64,000 bases of DNA from Anthracocystis setariae (GCA_928724745.1 CAKMXJ010000002.1:186001-250000), one strand, 5' to 3'. Positions 23,256-32,922 are shown, counted from the stretch's first letter. Notes: generated from the sequence alone by a model not told the origin. A program made the numbers and translations.

Positions 23256-23345
23256 CGATTCTGATCCTGCCGCAGTCCTCAAGACTTCTCTCTCGCGCCT
23301 TGTCGCGGCATCGCTTTTGCTTTGGTTGTTTCGTCGCTGGGACAT

Positions 23346-23911
23346 GGTGAGGTTGGATGGGCTTGACAACGGAGGTAAGTATTGATCAGGATGGTGTTGG
23401 TGTTGCTGATTGCTGTTTGCGATCGTGACTGCTGACCTTATATGTCTTTGCGATTTGACCTCACTCTTCTCATTCGGCTCGTTTGCTACACACTGACAAT
23501 ACTCTTGCATTCTCTGCTGCTGCTTACGATCGAGACTTGCTATTGACTGTTACAGGTTCTCATGTTCCGCTTTTGACCTTGTGATCGCTCTTGGCGTAGT
23601 CGTCGGTAAGTATTGGCGTAGTCATCGGGAACTATTGTTGCTTCGAGAAGCTGTACTGACCGCTTTCCGCACTCTTTTCCAGACAGTTCTTCCATGTCTA
23701 TAACGTCGTATTGCAATGCTATATGGTGCCTCAACAAGATCTGATTGAACCCAGCTGTGAGCGCGAGGATCAGGTGGCGTAGGCAGAATTGCCAAACGGC
23801 GTCATCGGTTGACGCCATTTATGGACGCAATGGGTGTGGCTTAACAAGAAGCGTCAGCGGTTACGCACGAGAGATGGGTCATAAAGCAGGTCGCTGACGC
23901 AGCTCGAGTCA
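23346..23911. repeat. Right subterminal region and leader of the minus-strand transposon gene
   Basis: GACGC/GCGTC words recur at 23811-23902 (for example TGACGCCAT, GCGTCAGCGG, GCTGACGCAG), mirroring the left end. GGCGTAGTC-TCGG occurs twice at about 23594-23630. A minus-strand open frame at 23540-23818 (ATG 23818, about 92 codons) could be an upstream exon of the accessory gene, but I recognise nothing in it. Confidence 0.55.
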
Positions 23912-23923
23912 AATTTCGATGTG
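23912..23923 (-). repeat. Right terminal inverted repeat of the DNA transposon
   Basis: AATTTCGATGTG is the exact inverse of 468-479 and is followed by the target duplication AAT (23924-23926). Confidence 0.85.
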
Positions 23924-24206
23924 AATGAGCTCACCAACTCACTCGAGTCTCGGTACGAGGCATCGTGGCAAGCAAACATGACTAAGGACAGCTCTTGCCA
24001 TTGCCCGAATGATGATTGCCGTGAGAAGCATATTGGCTTCACCGCTCCGTCGTCTCCTTACGTCGTCTTCTTCATCAGCAAAGGTGTGAGGTGAACCATA
24101 TCTCCTCCATCAACCCAAATTGGCTCCGAGCACATCGCGATCCATTCCCTCCTCCACGCACAACTCACGGCGTTGACAAGTGAGGAACCTCGACATCCCT
24201 CTCTGC

Positions 24207-26513
24207 ATGCTTGGCTGTCGCCAGCTTTTCGCCGTGCCGCGAATCCTTCACTCATCTATTCCATTCGCATCTGCTCCATCCTTCCACCCCTTCACCTTAC
24301 GCAGACAAGGCGTGCACACAACCAGCCCAAATATGGTGCGAAGGAGTGCTCGCGCTTCGGCATCCACCCCTGCGAGCTATGCCGAGCCGGATCTTGCCAA
24401 CGACATCCCTTCGCCGCCGGAAGCCACACCTCCCACCAGGAGCAAGCGCAAAGCAGTGAAACCAACACCTCGCTCGCTTCCCCGTGCCGACTCAGGTCAG
24501 CCCACACCCACCAAAGCCATCGCACCCACAGTCGCCGACGATATCATCCAAACCGCCTCCTCACCGCCCCCCACTCCTCCTCGAAGCGACTTATCCGACC
24601 TCTCAGAGCAAGAGATCAAACCCAACAAGAAGCGTGCCAAAGCCGCACCGAACAAGGACAAGGTTGAGCCACCAACGCGGTTTGAAACCCGCATCAATGT
24701 CCACGGAGAAGAGTATTCCGTCGAGCTGGACGAAGACGGCGACGCTGTGCGTCGCGATAAGAATGGCAAGCGGCTAGCCAAGCGCAAGAAGAAGGACACC
24801 GTATACGAGATCCCCGAGGTTCCTCGACGAGATTTCCGACTCGAGGGACCAGCGGAGAAGCGTGCTGAGCGGAGCAACGGCTTCACGGGCGAGCTCGGCT
24901 ATGCGTGTCTGAACACGGTACTGCGATGGCAAGACCCACCCATCTTCTCAAGCCGAACCGCCAGGATCAAGACCATGGACGAACAGGGCCCCGAATACAT
25001 CAAAGAGCTCGGCCGACTCAACGCGAGAGACATGATCCCCATGATCCTGTGGAACGAAGAGAACAACATCCGATTTATGCGTCTCTCATCCGAGGTGTTC
25101 CCATTTGCGTCGCACGACAAGTACGGCTACTCGCTCAAGTATGCCGAGAAGGAGCTGCGCGCAGCTGGCGATCTGGCCAAGAAGCTGGGCCATCGGTTGA
25201 CGATGCATCCGGGACAGTTTACGCAGCTGGGCAGTCCGAGGCCGGAAGTGATCGAGTCGAGTATCCGCGATCTGAGTTCGCATTGCGAGATGCTCGACTT
25301 GATGGGGTTGGGAAAGGATTCCGTGATGATCATCCATGGTGGTGGCACGTTTGGCGATCGAGAAGCGACTCTCAATCGGATTCGGCACAATTACACCACG
25401 CGTCTGTCGCAGAATGTCAAGGCTCGTTTGGTGTTGGAGAACGACGAGATGGCTTGGAGCACGGAAGAGCTGCTTCCGCTTTGTAAGGAGTTGGACATTC
25501 CTCTGGTTTTCGATTTCCATCACGACCTGTTGCGGCCTTCTTCGCGACCGCCTTCGGAGCTGTTGCCCGAGATCCAGGCGATCTGGCGCAAGAAAGGTAT
25601 CACACCCAAATACCACCTCTCGGAACCTAGACCGGGAGCGTCGAACCTGCGCGAAAGGAGGGCGCATTCGGATCGGTGTGGCTTCCTGCCGCCGGATCTA
25701 CCGGCCGACGCACATCTGATGATCGAAGCCAAGGATAAGGAGCAAGCCGTTCTCGAGCTGTATCGCATCTACGGTCTGCAGCGCGTGAAGAACGAGTCGC
25801 TGCGTCCACCCGCCAAGGATATCGGCGTCAAGACTTCCGGCAGGAAGAGCAAGCTCGGCGGTGAACGGCTGCCGAGAGAGTCGAGCAAAGCCAAGAGCAA
25901 GGCGGGTGCGGATGAGGTGGAGGTGGAGGGCGCAAAGATGGCAGCGTCCGAGAATCCAAAGGGGTTGAGCAAGGCGGAGAAGGCGATTCTCAAGTCGAAA
26001 GAGGCGGCGAAACGGATGGGCAAGATTTACAGTGGTCCAGGGGCCGACGTAGGTGAGGATGAAGCGATCGAGTTGGCGTCGCCGGTGAAGGGGGAGGAGG
26101 AATATGTCAAGACGAGCGAGGAGGTGCTTCAGGATATGCATGTGGAGGCAGAGTGGGTGAGGGCCGAGTTGGCAGCGGGCAGGGAGAGGAGACCGTTCGG
26201 CACGGAGCCCGGGATAGCGGTGGGGGAGGAGCGACAGAATGAGGAAGATGTTGATGAAGATGGCGAGGTGGCTGTCGACGTCAAGCCTAAGAAGGCTGTT
26301 GGCAAGTCGAAGAAAGCTGAGGCGGACGGCGAAGTCGCAGCAGGACTGACGACGACGCAGAAGAGGAGGGCCAAGGCTGCATTGATAGATAACGGACAGA
26401 AGGTTGTGCTAGCTCAGGGCGCACCCAAGGAGGAACTCATTGCGGATCACGAGCAGATTCCGCTCAAGGCTACCCAGGGTGCTAAGAGGGGTAGAAAGCA
26501 GGGTGCTGCTTAA
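24207..26513 (+). CDS. UVE1: UV-damage endonuclease (UVDE/Uve1)
   Basis: 768 residues from ATG 24207. The UVDE TIM-barrel domain spans about residues 229-525: ELGYACLN, the metal-site motifs MHPGQF, IIHGGG and LENDE, then FDFHHD and HLSEP. UVDE nicks DNA 5' to UV photoproducts to start alternative excision repair. The region before residue 42 is rich in Arg, Ser and hydrophobic residues, like a mitochondrial presequence. A second in-frame ATG at 24333 would start a form beginning MVRRSAR, followed by a basic, low-complexity tail suited to the nucleus. The C-terminal third (after about 530) is Lys/Glu/Ala-rich and disordered-looking. No intron is needed. The domain assignment is firm; dual targeting is inferred from the two starts. 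Confidence 0.93.
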   Translation: MLGCRQLFAVPRILHSSIPFASAPSFHPFTLRRQGVHTTSPNMVRRSARASASTPASYAEPDLANDIPSPPEATPPTRSKRKAVKPTPRSLPRADSGQPTPTKAIAPTVADDIIQTASSPPPTPPRSDLSDLSEQEIKPNKKRAKAAPNKDKVEPPTRFETRINVHGEEYSVELDEDGDAVRRDKNGKRLAKRKKKDTVYEIPEVPRRDFRLEGPAEKRAERSNGFTGELGYACLNTVLRWQDPPIFSSRTARIKTMDEQGPEYIKELGRLNARDMIPMILWNEENNIRFMRLSSEVFPFASHDKYGYSLKYAEKELRAAGDLAKKLGHRLTMHPGQFTQLGSPRPEVIESSIRDLSSHCEMLDLMGLGKDSVMIIHGGGTFGDREATLNRIRHNYTTRLSQNVKARLVLENDEMAWSTEELLPLCKELDIPLVFDFHHDLLRPSSRPPSELLPEIQAIWRKKGITPKYHLSEPRPGASNLRERRAHSDRCGFLPPDLPADAHLMIEAKDKEQAVLELYRIYGLQRVKNESLRPPAKDIGVKTSGRKSKLGGERLPRESSKAKSKAGADEVEVEGAKMAASENPKGLSKAEKAILKSKEAAKRMGKIYSGPGADVGEDEAIELASPVKGEEEYVKTSEEVLQDMHVEAEWVRAELAAGRERRPFGTEPGIAVGEERQNEEDVDEDGEVAVDVKPKKAVGKSKKAEADGEVAAGLTTTQKRRAKAALIDNGQKVVLAQGAPKEELIADHEQIPLKATQGAKRGRKQGAA

Positions 26514-26972
26514 GGTGAATTCTCGCATCAGTCTCGCTTTTGCAATCCGATCTTGTTGTTCACTATGTTGAACATTAGGGTCTGTATGTGTGTCTACTGA
26601 GCTGACTGCAATGGTGCTTCACAATCGGTATGACGAGTGGAGCGGTGGTGGACGATTCAAAGTAGAACAAAGGTGTTGGAGTGCGCCGTTTCAATTTGTC
26701 GAGAAGCCGCGGGATTGCAATGTTATCCACGTGGGCGTGCGAGTCATCTCGCGTCGCATTTTGGGTGTGTCGACTGTGTTGTATCTTTTGGGGTTTGCGC
26801 CATGGGCTCTATAGGTTCGATTTCTTGCCATGCAGTGGTGGTTCGGTTGACTCGACTCGGACCCAGACAAGGCTGCCTTTTTTTTCTTTGGTACCGTTGA
26901 TTGCGTATATATTCTCCCTCCCCCTGTCACCACTCGCTCGATTGCGTCCGCGATTCTCACGGTCATTGCAAG
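26514..26972. promoter_or_regulatory. Intergenic region and promoter of the acetyltransferase gene
   Basis: A TATATATT element lies near 26906-26913, about 65 bp upstream of ATG 26973, and is preceded by a T-rich run (26878-26887). No gene is seen. Confidence 0.5.
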
Positions 26973-27749
26973 ATGGTTAGTTTGACGCAAGACGAAGTGT
27001 TGGCACGGTTGGGCCCGATTGTGTTGTCCTCGCCTGCGATATACCCTTCGCGGGTTACGATCGCTGGACGATACATCGACCTGGTCCCGCTCGAAGCTGA
27101 ACACGCCGATGCGCTCTTTCCTCTCATTGCGCAACCCGAACACGAACGTCTGTGGGACTTCATGCTCGACACTCCGTTCAACGGCGACTCGGCTCGGTTT
27201 TCCGCCTTCATCTCTGCCCGCTGCGCGACGCAGAATAATATGGTCTTCTGGGCGATCCAGGCAAAACCAACAGCGTCTACGGCTTCGCCCAAGATCCTCG
27301 GCTACCTATCGTACCTGCGCATCGATGTCACGCACCGTACCATCGAGATCGGCAACATCATGTTCTCGCCACTCCTCCAACGATCGCGAATGTCGTCCGA
27401 GGCCGTATTCCTGCTGATGAAACACGCGTTCGATACGCTAGGGTACAGGAGAGTCGAGTGGAAATGCAACAACCTCAACGTACCCAGCAAGAGGGCCGCG
27501 GTCAGGTATGGGTTCAGCTACGAAGGTCTTTTCCGAAAGATGCTCGTGATCAAGGACAGGAACAGGGATACCGCGTGGTTTGCCATCGTGGACGACGACT
27601 GGCCAGCACGCAAGAGCGCAATCCAATCCTGGTTGGCAGAGGACAATTTCGATGAGCAGGGGAGACAGAAAATGTCGCTCAAACAGGCTCATGCAAATCA
27701 AGCGTATGTCATTCCAGACACCATCACTGTGCCTCCACTACAGCTTTAA
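26973..27749 (+). CDS. GNAT-family N-acetyltransferase (RimJ/RimL type)
   Basis: 258 residues from ATG 26973, the first ATG after a TATA element. The GNAT fold is seen from GRYIDLVPLEAEHADALF (about residue 31) through GYLSYLRID, the acyl-CoA-binding region near IMFSPLLQRSRMSSEA, and the C-terminal signature GYRRVEWKCNNLNVPSKRAA. Family members transfer acetyl groups from acetyl-CoA to amines or protein N-termini. The substrate cannot be read from the sequence. It is probably cytosolic, as no signal or membrane segment is visible. Confidence 0.88.
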   Translation: MVSLTQDEVLARLGPIVLSSPAIYPSRVTIAGRYIDLVPLEAEHADALFPLIAQPEHERLWDFMLDTPFNGDSARFSAFISARCATQNNMVFWAIQAKPTASTASPKILGYLSYLRIDVTHRTIEIGNIMFSPLLQRSRMSSEAVFLLMKHAFDTLGYRRVEWKCNNLNVPSKRAAVRYGFSYEGLFRKMLVIKDRNRDTAWFAIVDDDWPARKSAIQSWLAEDNFDEQGRQKMSLKQAHANQAYVIPDTITVPPLQL

Positions 27750-27815
27750 GATTTTCCTTCCAATACAGTACAGTATCGATTGTAAGTGTGCACCCGGGGG
27801 GGGGGGAAGGTCAAG

Positions 27816-28906
27816 TTAGGGTTGAGAGCCCGAGTGAAGTGCCATGTTCTGTACGATGGCGAGCAGCGCCAAAGCCTGGCCGTACGGCATGGCGGTGATA
27901 GGTATGTTGCGGTAGAAGTCCAAATCGTGACCCATGGCCGTCCCGAATGACGTCTGTTGAAGTTCTCTATCCTGTGCGATCATGGCCACCACACCGTCAA
28001 GTGCTGCATCGGCCATGGCTTGGTATGCGTGCTTCTTGGCTGCGTCCTTGATCAAACCGAAGCGCAAGCAGCGTATGCCACAATCCCGACTGGCTGTCTT
28101 GGATTTGCACGAGGGCGTCCAGCTGCGCTTCCAGCGTTGCGATGAGGTGGCGAGAGAGGTACGAATCGTGAGAGCCCAGGTCGATGTCTTGCGGGCCGAG
28201 GATGTGGTAGAAGAGTGGGATCGCCAGGGTGATCCAGCAATTGCCTCGGGCCCAATGTGCATCGGCAAAGTGGTGTCGACCTTCGAACGTCCATCCGTGG
28301 AACCACAGCCTTGTCTTGGGATCGTACAGATACTTGATGTGCAGCAGGAACTGATACTTTGCCTCGTCGACGTATCGCTGCACACCCAGCACTTTGCCGA
28401 TCTTGGCAAGCGGTAGCACCGTCATCATGAGCGTATCGTCCCACAGCTGGCCCTTGTTCTCGTTGTCGTAGGTGATGTGTTGGAATCCACCCTCTTCGGT
28501 CTTGGGGAAGGTCGTTGATCACCCATTCCGCCCACTCGACCAGCCACTCTTTGTACCAGGTAGGGGAATTGGCGGGGTCGTGCTCGTAGACACAAGCGAG
28601 CGTGATGAGCGCCGCCATCGTGTTGATGTTCTTGGTCGTGCCACCCTCGGCATGGCGGTCCTGGAACCAGGTATGGATGATGGAGAGCGAGGTGGAGCTC
28701 GAGGTGAGGGTGAAGTGCTCGAAGAGCGCAAAGAGTGCCGCACCGTGAGTCCATTCCCAGCCAGATCAGCCTTTAGTGTCGATCACGCGGCTGTCCGGGA
28801 GCGTGAGTAGGAACTGGCCTCCTTCATCTTCGTTGTGCAGGAGTTTGTGGATGAGTTTGTCGACAAGATCCGAGGCGTCGCTGGAAGAGAGCTGGGCAGT
28901 GTTCAT
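27816..28906 (-). pseudogene. GH105/GH88-like unsaturated rhamnogalacturonyl hydrolase, decayed
   Basis: ATG is at 28906-28904 and the final stop at 27816. Family GH105 removes unsaturated uronic acids from pectin-derived oligosaccharides. Recognisable blocks are DTKG/SGWEWTHG, TMAALITLACVYEHD, EEGGFQHITYDNENKGQLWDD, FHGWTFEGRHHFADAHWARGN, QSGLWHTLL and GHDLDFYRNIP-T-MPYGQALA. Three lesions are visible: an in-frame TGA where Trp is expected between DTKG and SGWEW (about 28767); a one-base frame change in a CCCC run near 28513; and an internal loss with frame change just after LWHTLL (about 28070), removing the conserved segment before the C-terminal block. The substitution and deletion cannot be homopolymer errors, so this is a true relic. 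There is no signal peptide at the start. Confidence 0.8.
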
Positions 28907-29604
28907 TTTAGGTGCGTGCAGAAGGGAGAGAGGGACAGGAGGAGGAGGATGAGCGGTGAGCGAGTCGAGGGATAAGCTTTATGAACACCATTCTCTTGCT
29001 CAAACTCACGGGTTGCAACTATACGCGGACAAATGAGCGGCGTTCTAGCATGCTCGTTCGGAATTTCAGGACCGATGGGTCACATACAGTACGGTACTGT
29101 AGTGGACACGTTCTTCATGCAATGTTGGTCTTGTTGAGGAAACCCTCTTGGCCAGCTCGGGCGTCGGTTTGGGCACCGACAAGCCGAAGCTACAGTGAAC
29201 AGTATGCTGATTGCCGGGTTGGCTGAGGACATGGCCCACGCTGTGACGGTGTTGAACAAAGTGTTTGTTGGCCCCGCGTCGCTCCTTCCCCCACGCTGAT
29301 AAAATCTACCCCACCCCACACCTTGCAACCAGTCACAGCATATCGTACGCTTTCCCCCATCTACCACCTTGTCACTTTGCCAGGCACAGACACGGCCATA
29401 CATTTGATATGTACAACGTCTGCTCTCGCTCAGAAAAAGGGCTCACAGAACCAGCTTAGCAAGTCACACAATCACTCGTGAGTCAGAGAGCATTCTACAA
29501 CGTCACAGCATCGTTAAATCCGTTAAAGAGGTACATGTATCATCACAAACAAAGCAAACAAGAATCATCATCATCAAGCGAAAGCGAAAGCAAATCACAG
29601 TGTC
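28907..29604. other. Intergenic, no gene recognised
   Basis: The stretch contains a near-palindrome TACAGTACGGTACTGTA at 29085-29101. No open frame resembles a protein family. Confidence 0.5.
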
Positions 29605-30402
29605 CTAAAACACCAGTCTCACAACGCCACCCAACATCGCCAACCCCGTCATCCCCACCACCACCAGCGCCATCCTCCATCCGCTCACCGCCTCTTGCAC
29701 CACATCCCTCCCTGCCGAGCTCTGAAAGATAGCGCCCGTACTGGCATCCTTGTACCCCGGTCCGGTGGTTGTAACATCCGTGTAACTTCCTGGTTCGGTG
29801 GGCACACTCGTTCCGACATCGCCATTCGCACTTGCCACTCCACCCAACAGCGCCGAGCCCAACCCGCAGATGTTCCTCAGGTTCGATACGACATCATTCG
29901 CACCCGTGCCTTTGGGGTCGGTACCGAGGTAGTAGCACTGGTCCGTGTTCTGGAAGCAGTCGAGGCATTGTGGATAGACCGCTTGGAACGTGTCTGTGCA
30001 TGCGCACTTGATCGCGTTGATGTAGCCCATCGGATTGTTGAAGATCGAAGTGGCGTTCTCGAATACGGCGGAGGCGGCCATGCAGGACGATAGCGACGGA
30101 TACTGCGATTCGCATTTCGGACAGGATGGGATGGTGGACGGGAAGGAGGGCGGGCCGAGAGACGAGAGCGGCACGGGCGGCGTGTCTTGTCTCTTGCTGG
30201 GGGATCGACGCGGGGAGTAGAAAAAGTAGATCTCGTCTGGTGTAGAGCGTGAGTTGAGAGTGGGGATGATGGGAGCAGGCGTGGGTTGAGGAGCGCGCTT
30301 GTTTATGGCATTGTCGGCCTCAGCGATCGGTCGAGCACAAGTCAGTGCCGAGAGGGTGGTGAAAAGCAGAAACAACAAGAACAGCGAGACAAAGGTTCTC
30401 AT
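29605..30402 (-). CDS. Secreted cysteine-rich, probably GPI-anchored surface protein
   Basis: 265 residues from ATG 30402-30400. A clear signal peptide (MRTFVSLFLLFLLFTTLSALTCA) is followed by a Pro-rich, basic segment with possible KR processing sites (NKRAP, SKRQD). A cysteine-rich domain follows with the order CPKC, C, CAC, CLDC, C and C (about residues 93-180). The tail is Gly/Ser/Thr-rich and ends in a hydrophobic stretch (about 243-265) with few charges, as in GPI-anchor signals. I know no function. By layout it is a cell-wall or surface protein and, in a plant-associated fungus, a possible effector; that is inference. Confidence 0.75.
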   Translation of the reverse strand: MRTFVSLFLLFLLFTTLSALTCARPIAEADNAINKRAPQPTPAPIIPTLNSRSTPDEIYFFYSPRRSPSKRQDTPPVPLSSLGPPSFPSTIPSCPKCESQYPSLSSCMAASAVFENATSIFNNPMGYINAIKCACTDTFQAVYPQCLDCFQNTDQCYYLGTDPKGTGANDVVSNLRNICGLGSALLGGVASANGDVGTSVPTEPGSYTDVTTTGPGYKDASTGAIFQSSAGRDVVQEAVSGWRMALVVVGMTGLAMLGGVVRLVF

Positions 30403-31169
30403 GACGGGCGTATCCGTTCGTAATGGTGGTTGTGATGATGTGGGTCTTGAATGGAACAGCGCTTCGGACAATGCCGATGGCTAGTGATCGTACCAAGTCG
30501 TGAATCGTAACCGTGAGTGTCCCGAGATGATGGTGGTGACGCTGGCAAAGACCTTGCCTTGGTCGTCAAGCCAGTCCTTTGGCAGAGGCTGGACTGCACT
30601 GCTCGAGCACAGCTGCCAAACCTGTGTCCCTGCAGTGTGCCTTGTACTCCCTGCCATGGAGAAGCAGACGTGTTCAGCGGGCATCCATGCTTTGAGCTGA
30701 CGGCTCAGTGTGGGGCACTAGCTTATACGCGCCCAGGTTTCACTATTCACCGCCAGCCCCTGACAGACCTGCATGAGGTCGTCTTCAAGTGTCTTCGCAC
30801 CAAAAGTAGCTCATGATGCGCATATAAACTTGCCTAAGCACCAGACCACCAACAGCTGCGGACCACCCCTGAAGCATGGGAGCTACACCTGTCCAAGACG
30901 GAAGGCAGCAACGTTAGGCTACTGTATAAGCGGGCGGCGGCATGACAGGGGCTCAATGCATTTTTCGATTTCATGTTAAGCCTTCCCAGTTGATCGCAAT
31001 CGGGAAATTCACCTCTGTCTCCGAGATCCACCCTTCTGCACGAAAAGTTGAACCTCAAACTACTACACTTGCTTGTAGCTTGACAACCTCTTGCACCGTA
31101 TCATACGAACTCCTGTTGGGCGGTGTTGGGCAACTTGCCAGCAAGTCGGATGCAACAGCCGGCTCGAGC
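30403..31169. promoter_or_regulatory. Divergent intergenic region
   Basis: This region separates the surface-protein gene (-) and the small unknown gene (+). It contains a TATAAA-like word (about 30822) and TACTGTA at 30920-30926. No gene is recognised. Confidence 0.45.
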
Positions 31170-31628
31170 ATGGCCTCAGCCCAATCGAATGGCCATGTGA
31201 CACCACCGACCGCACGCGCACCGTCGAGCGAGGCCAGCAAGTCGTTTGTCAGCACGCTCGCTCTGGTCCGTACGACCCTTGCGAACACTTCGGACGAGGT
31301 GGCTCTGCGCGACGATGCCTGGCCCAAGATTCTAAAGCGCATTCACGGGGCGCTAGGGACGGGCAAGTACATCACCGGCGCCGGCGCGGCGAGAGGTCTG
31401 CCAATGGATGTAGTCGTCCAGACGCTCAAGGCAAGTTGGCACGTCGATGGCACCTGGCCAATAGGGCCCAATGCGCTCAAGGAGCTGGAGGAACAGGTCA
31501 GGGAGAGGGGGAGAGAGGAAAAGGGGCCAGAGGCAAAACAGGATCCAAGCCCGCAGGTCGTGGCGCAGGCTTATAGGCAAAGGGGCATCCAGGTGGACGA
31601 GATGGACGCAGTCCAAGATGATTGGTGA
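31170..31628 (+). CDS. Small protein of unknown function (152 residues)
   Basis: The ATG at 31170 is chosen because the protein becomes well structured after it. The frame is open further upstream, but that part is Cys/Thr-rich and leader-like. A helical central region (ALVRTTLANTSDEVALRDDAWPKILKRIHGALGTGKYITGAGAARG) is followed by a charged C-terminus. No signal peptide or membrane segment is visible. I do not recognise a family. Codon use looks like that of neighbouring genes, which supports it being real. Confidence 0.5.
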   Translation: MASAQSNGHVTPPTARAPSSEASKSFVSTLALVRTTLANTSDEVALRDDAWPKILKRIHGALGTGKYITGAGAARGLPMDVVVQTLKASWHVDGTWPIGPNALKELEEQVRERGREEKGPEAKQDPSPQVVAQAYRQRGIQVDEMDAVQDDW

Positions 31629-31929
31629 AGATGGTCAAGCTGATGCTGACAACGGCTATTTGCTCAAATGGCTATACCTAGAAGGCTGTCAAGTCTCATC
31701 AGCGGCCGGCCCCCATAGGTGAACCCTCGACTTGGTCAACGGTCGATTTCCTGGCCATATCACCTCGCCGTCTCAAATACGCTTGGCAGCTCATCCACAG
31801 ACGGATGCCAAACACTCACCCACAACAAAGTACGTTTTTGTAAAGTATACGTCTATTACTGCGAAAACTAAGATGAAAACCGCATGAGACAAGAACACAT
31901 CCGAGATCGATGTACGTGCAAGATGCAGT
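31629..31929. other. Short convergent spacer
   Basis: The 3' ends of the small unknown gene (+) and the peroxidase (-) face each other here. Nothing else is seen. Confidence 0.4.
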
Positions 31930-32922
31930 TTAAAGCTTCGCCTTGGCGTGGATGACATTTTGATGTGCGATCTTGTTCTGCTTTGCCAGGGGATTCGCCT
32001 CGCCATCCTTACCTGCACCTGGAGCACCGGGTACGGTCGACTTTTGCGGCGCAGACTTGTACTCACCCTTGTAAGCCTTCATCTTATCCGCCCGTGCGAT
32101 GCCGTCCTCATCGCGATGCACACCGAGCTCGATGAGCTTAGCGAAAACCTTTGCGAAATCGCTAAAGAAAAGATCGCGGTCTTCGGCGTACTTCTCCACC
32201 CATGGACGCATCTTGGCATCTTGAATGAGTGCATAGTCGGTGGGAAGCATCATGAGCTGTTCGTCGTCGTCATCTGCACCGGGAGCCTTGGCAACGTATT
32301 GGAATGGACCGTCCCACTTTTTGGGACTCCACTTGAGCTTGAGAAGGAGTTTGTAGTATTGGTTCGAGAAGCGCGTTGGCGAGTTGACCCAGGGGCCCTC
32401 GAAGCCGGATCGGTCCGAATGGCAACGGCCCAGGTTGTGTGCACCGGATAGCGCTACGATCTCTTGGTCGTTGAAGCCCATGCGGTAGAAGATGAAGCGC
32501 AGGTGATCAGCACCCTGGGCACCGTCCGGCAGTCGTCCACGGGGGGGAAGACGAGAGTCGTCGGCAAAGTCAGTGCGGCCAGAACGCCACTGGATCTTGG
32601 GACCGCCCATGGCTTCGATCGCAACGACTCCAGCAAGAGTCCAAAGGTCGGCGTACGTGATCCAAGAGTGCTTCTGCTTGATGGGCTCGAGGAACACACG
32701 TGCGTGCTGAAGACCAGCGTTGGCAGGATCACCACCCTCGGCCTCGTATCGCATACCAGCACCGTTGGATCCTCCGGTGTCAGTTTCGGCACAGTATGTA
32801 CCGGCAGCGTGCCATGCAAGACGGACAAGAACGGGACCGGCGGAGCCATCATCGTACTCGGGCTGCTTGAGGACGGTGATGATGTCCTTCTTGACTGCGT
32901 CGTAGTCGCCCTGCTTCGACAT
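31930..32922 (-). CDS. Class I heme peroxidase (cytochrome c peroxidase-like) with peroxisomal signal AKL
   Basis: 330 residues from ATG 32922. The distal heme site [10 protein letters not shown] (Arg, Trp, His; about 34-43), proximal [10 protein letters not shown] (His), the Trp of GFEGPW and the Asp of [10 protein letters not shown] match cytochrome c peroxidase. Unlike mitochondrial Ccp1 the protein starts directly at the catalytic domain, with no presequence. It has a Lys/Ala/Pro-rich C-terminal extension of about 45 residues ending HAKAKL. The last three residues AKL are a canonical type 1 peroxisomal targeting signal. It would remove hydrogen peroxide, probably in peroxisomes. The electron donor (cytochrome c, ascorbate or other) cannot be decided from the sequence. 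Confidence 0.92.
   Translation of the reverse strand: MSKQGDYDAVKKDIITVLKQPEYDDGSAGPVLVRLAWHAAGTYCAETDTGGSNGAGMRYEAEGGDPANAGLQHARVFLEPIKQKHSWITYADLWTLAGVVAIEAMGGPKIQWRSGRTDFADDSRLPPRGRLPDGAQGADHLRFIFYRMGFNDQEIVALSGAHNLGRCHSDRSGFEGPWVNSPTRFSNQYYKLLLKLKWSPKKWDGPFQYVAKAPGADDDDEQLMMLPTDYALIQDAKMRPWVEKYAEDRDLFFSDFAKVFAKLIELGVHRDEDGIARADKMKAYKGEYKSAPQKSTVPGAPGAGKDGEANPLAKQNKIAHQNVIHAKAKL

Larger units (their letters stand above)
13265..23345 (-). pseudogene. Second gene of the DNA transposon (coiled-coil, basic protein), split by chromovirus copy 2
   Basis: The start is ATG 23345-23343 and exon 1 runs to 23256. The sequence then breaks at chromovirus copy 2 and resumes in the same frame at 15061 (using one copy of the CGATT duplication). 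It continues to 14638, has an intron at 14551-14637 (GTTAGT...ATAG), and ends with an exon from 14550 to the stop at 13265. Without the insertion the frame would encode about 599 residues. The protein has predicted coiled-coil stretches (around 14870-14800 and 14535-14400), a basic RRKHRRG-like patch and an acidic Asp/Glu segment. I recognise no domain. By position it corresponds to the accessory (TnpA-like) gene of CACTA elements, possibly a binder of the subterminal repeats, but that is inference. The insertion inactivates it. Confidence 0.7.
468..23923 (+). mobile_element. CACTA/Plavaka-like (Tnp2) DNA transposon, split by two nested LTR retrotransposons
   Basis: Both ends carry the same 12-bp inverted repeat, CACATCGAAATT, at 468-479 and inverted at 23912-23923. 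The flanks AAT (465-467) and AAT (23924-23926) form a 3-bp direct repeat, as expected for CACTA-type elements, whose termini begin with CAC. Both subterminal regions are rich in GACGCAG/TGACGC words. Internally there is a Tnp2-type transposase on + (917-12587) and a second gene on - (13265-23345), arranged convergently. Subtracting the two chromoviruses and one copy of each 5-bp duplication leaves an element of about 7.06 kb. The assignment rests on the transposase motifs plus the CAC termini and 3-bp duplication. The exact CACTA, Plavaka or related label is inferred. Confidence 0.85.
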
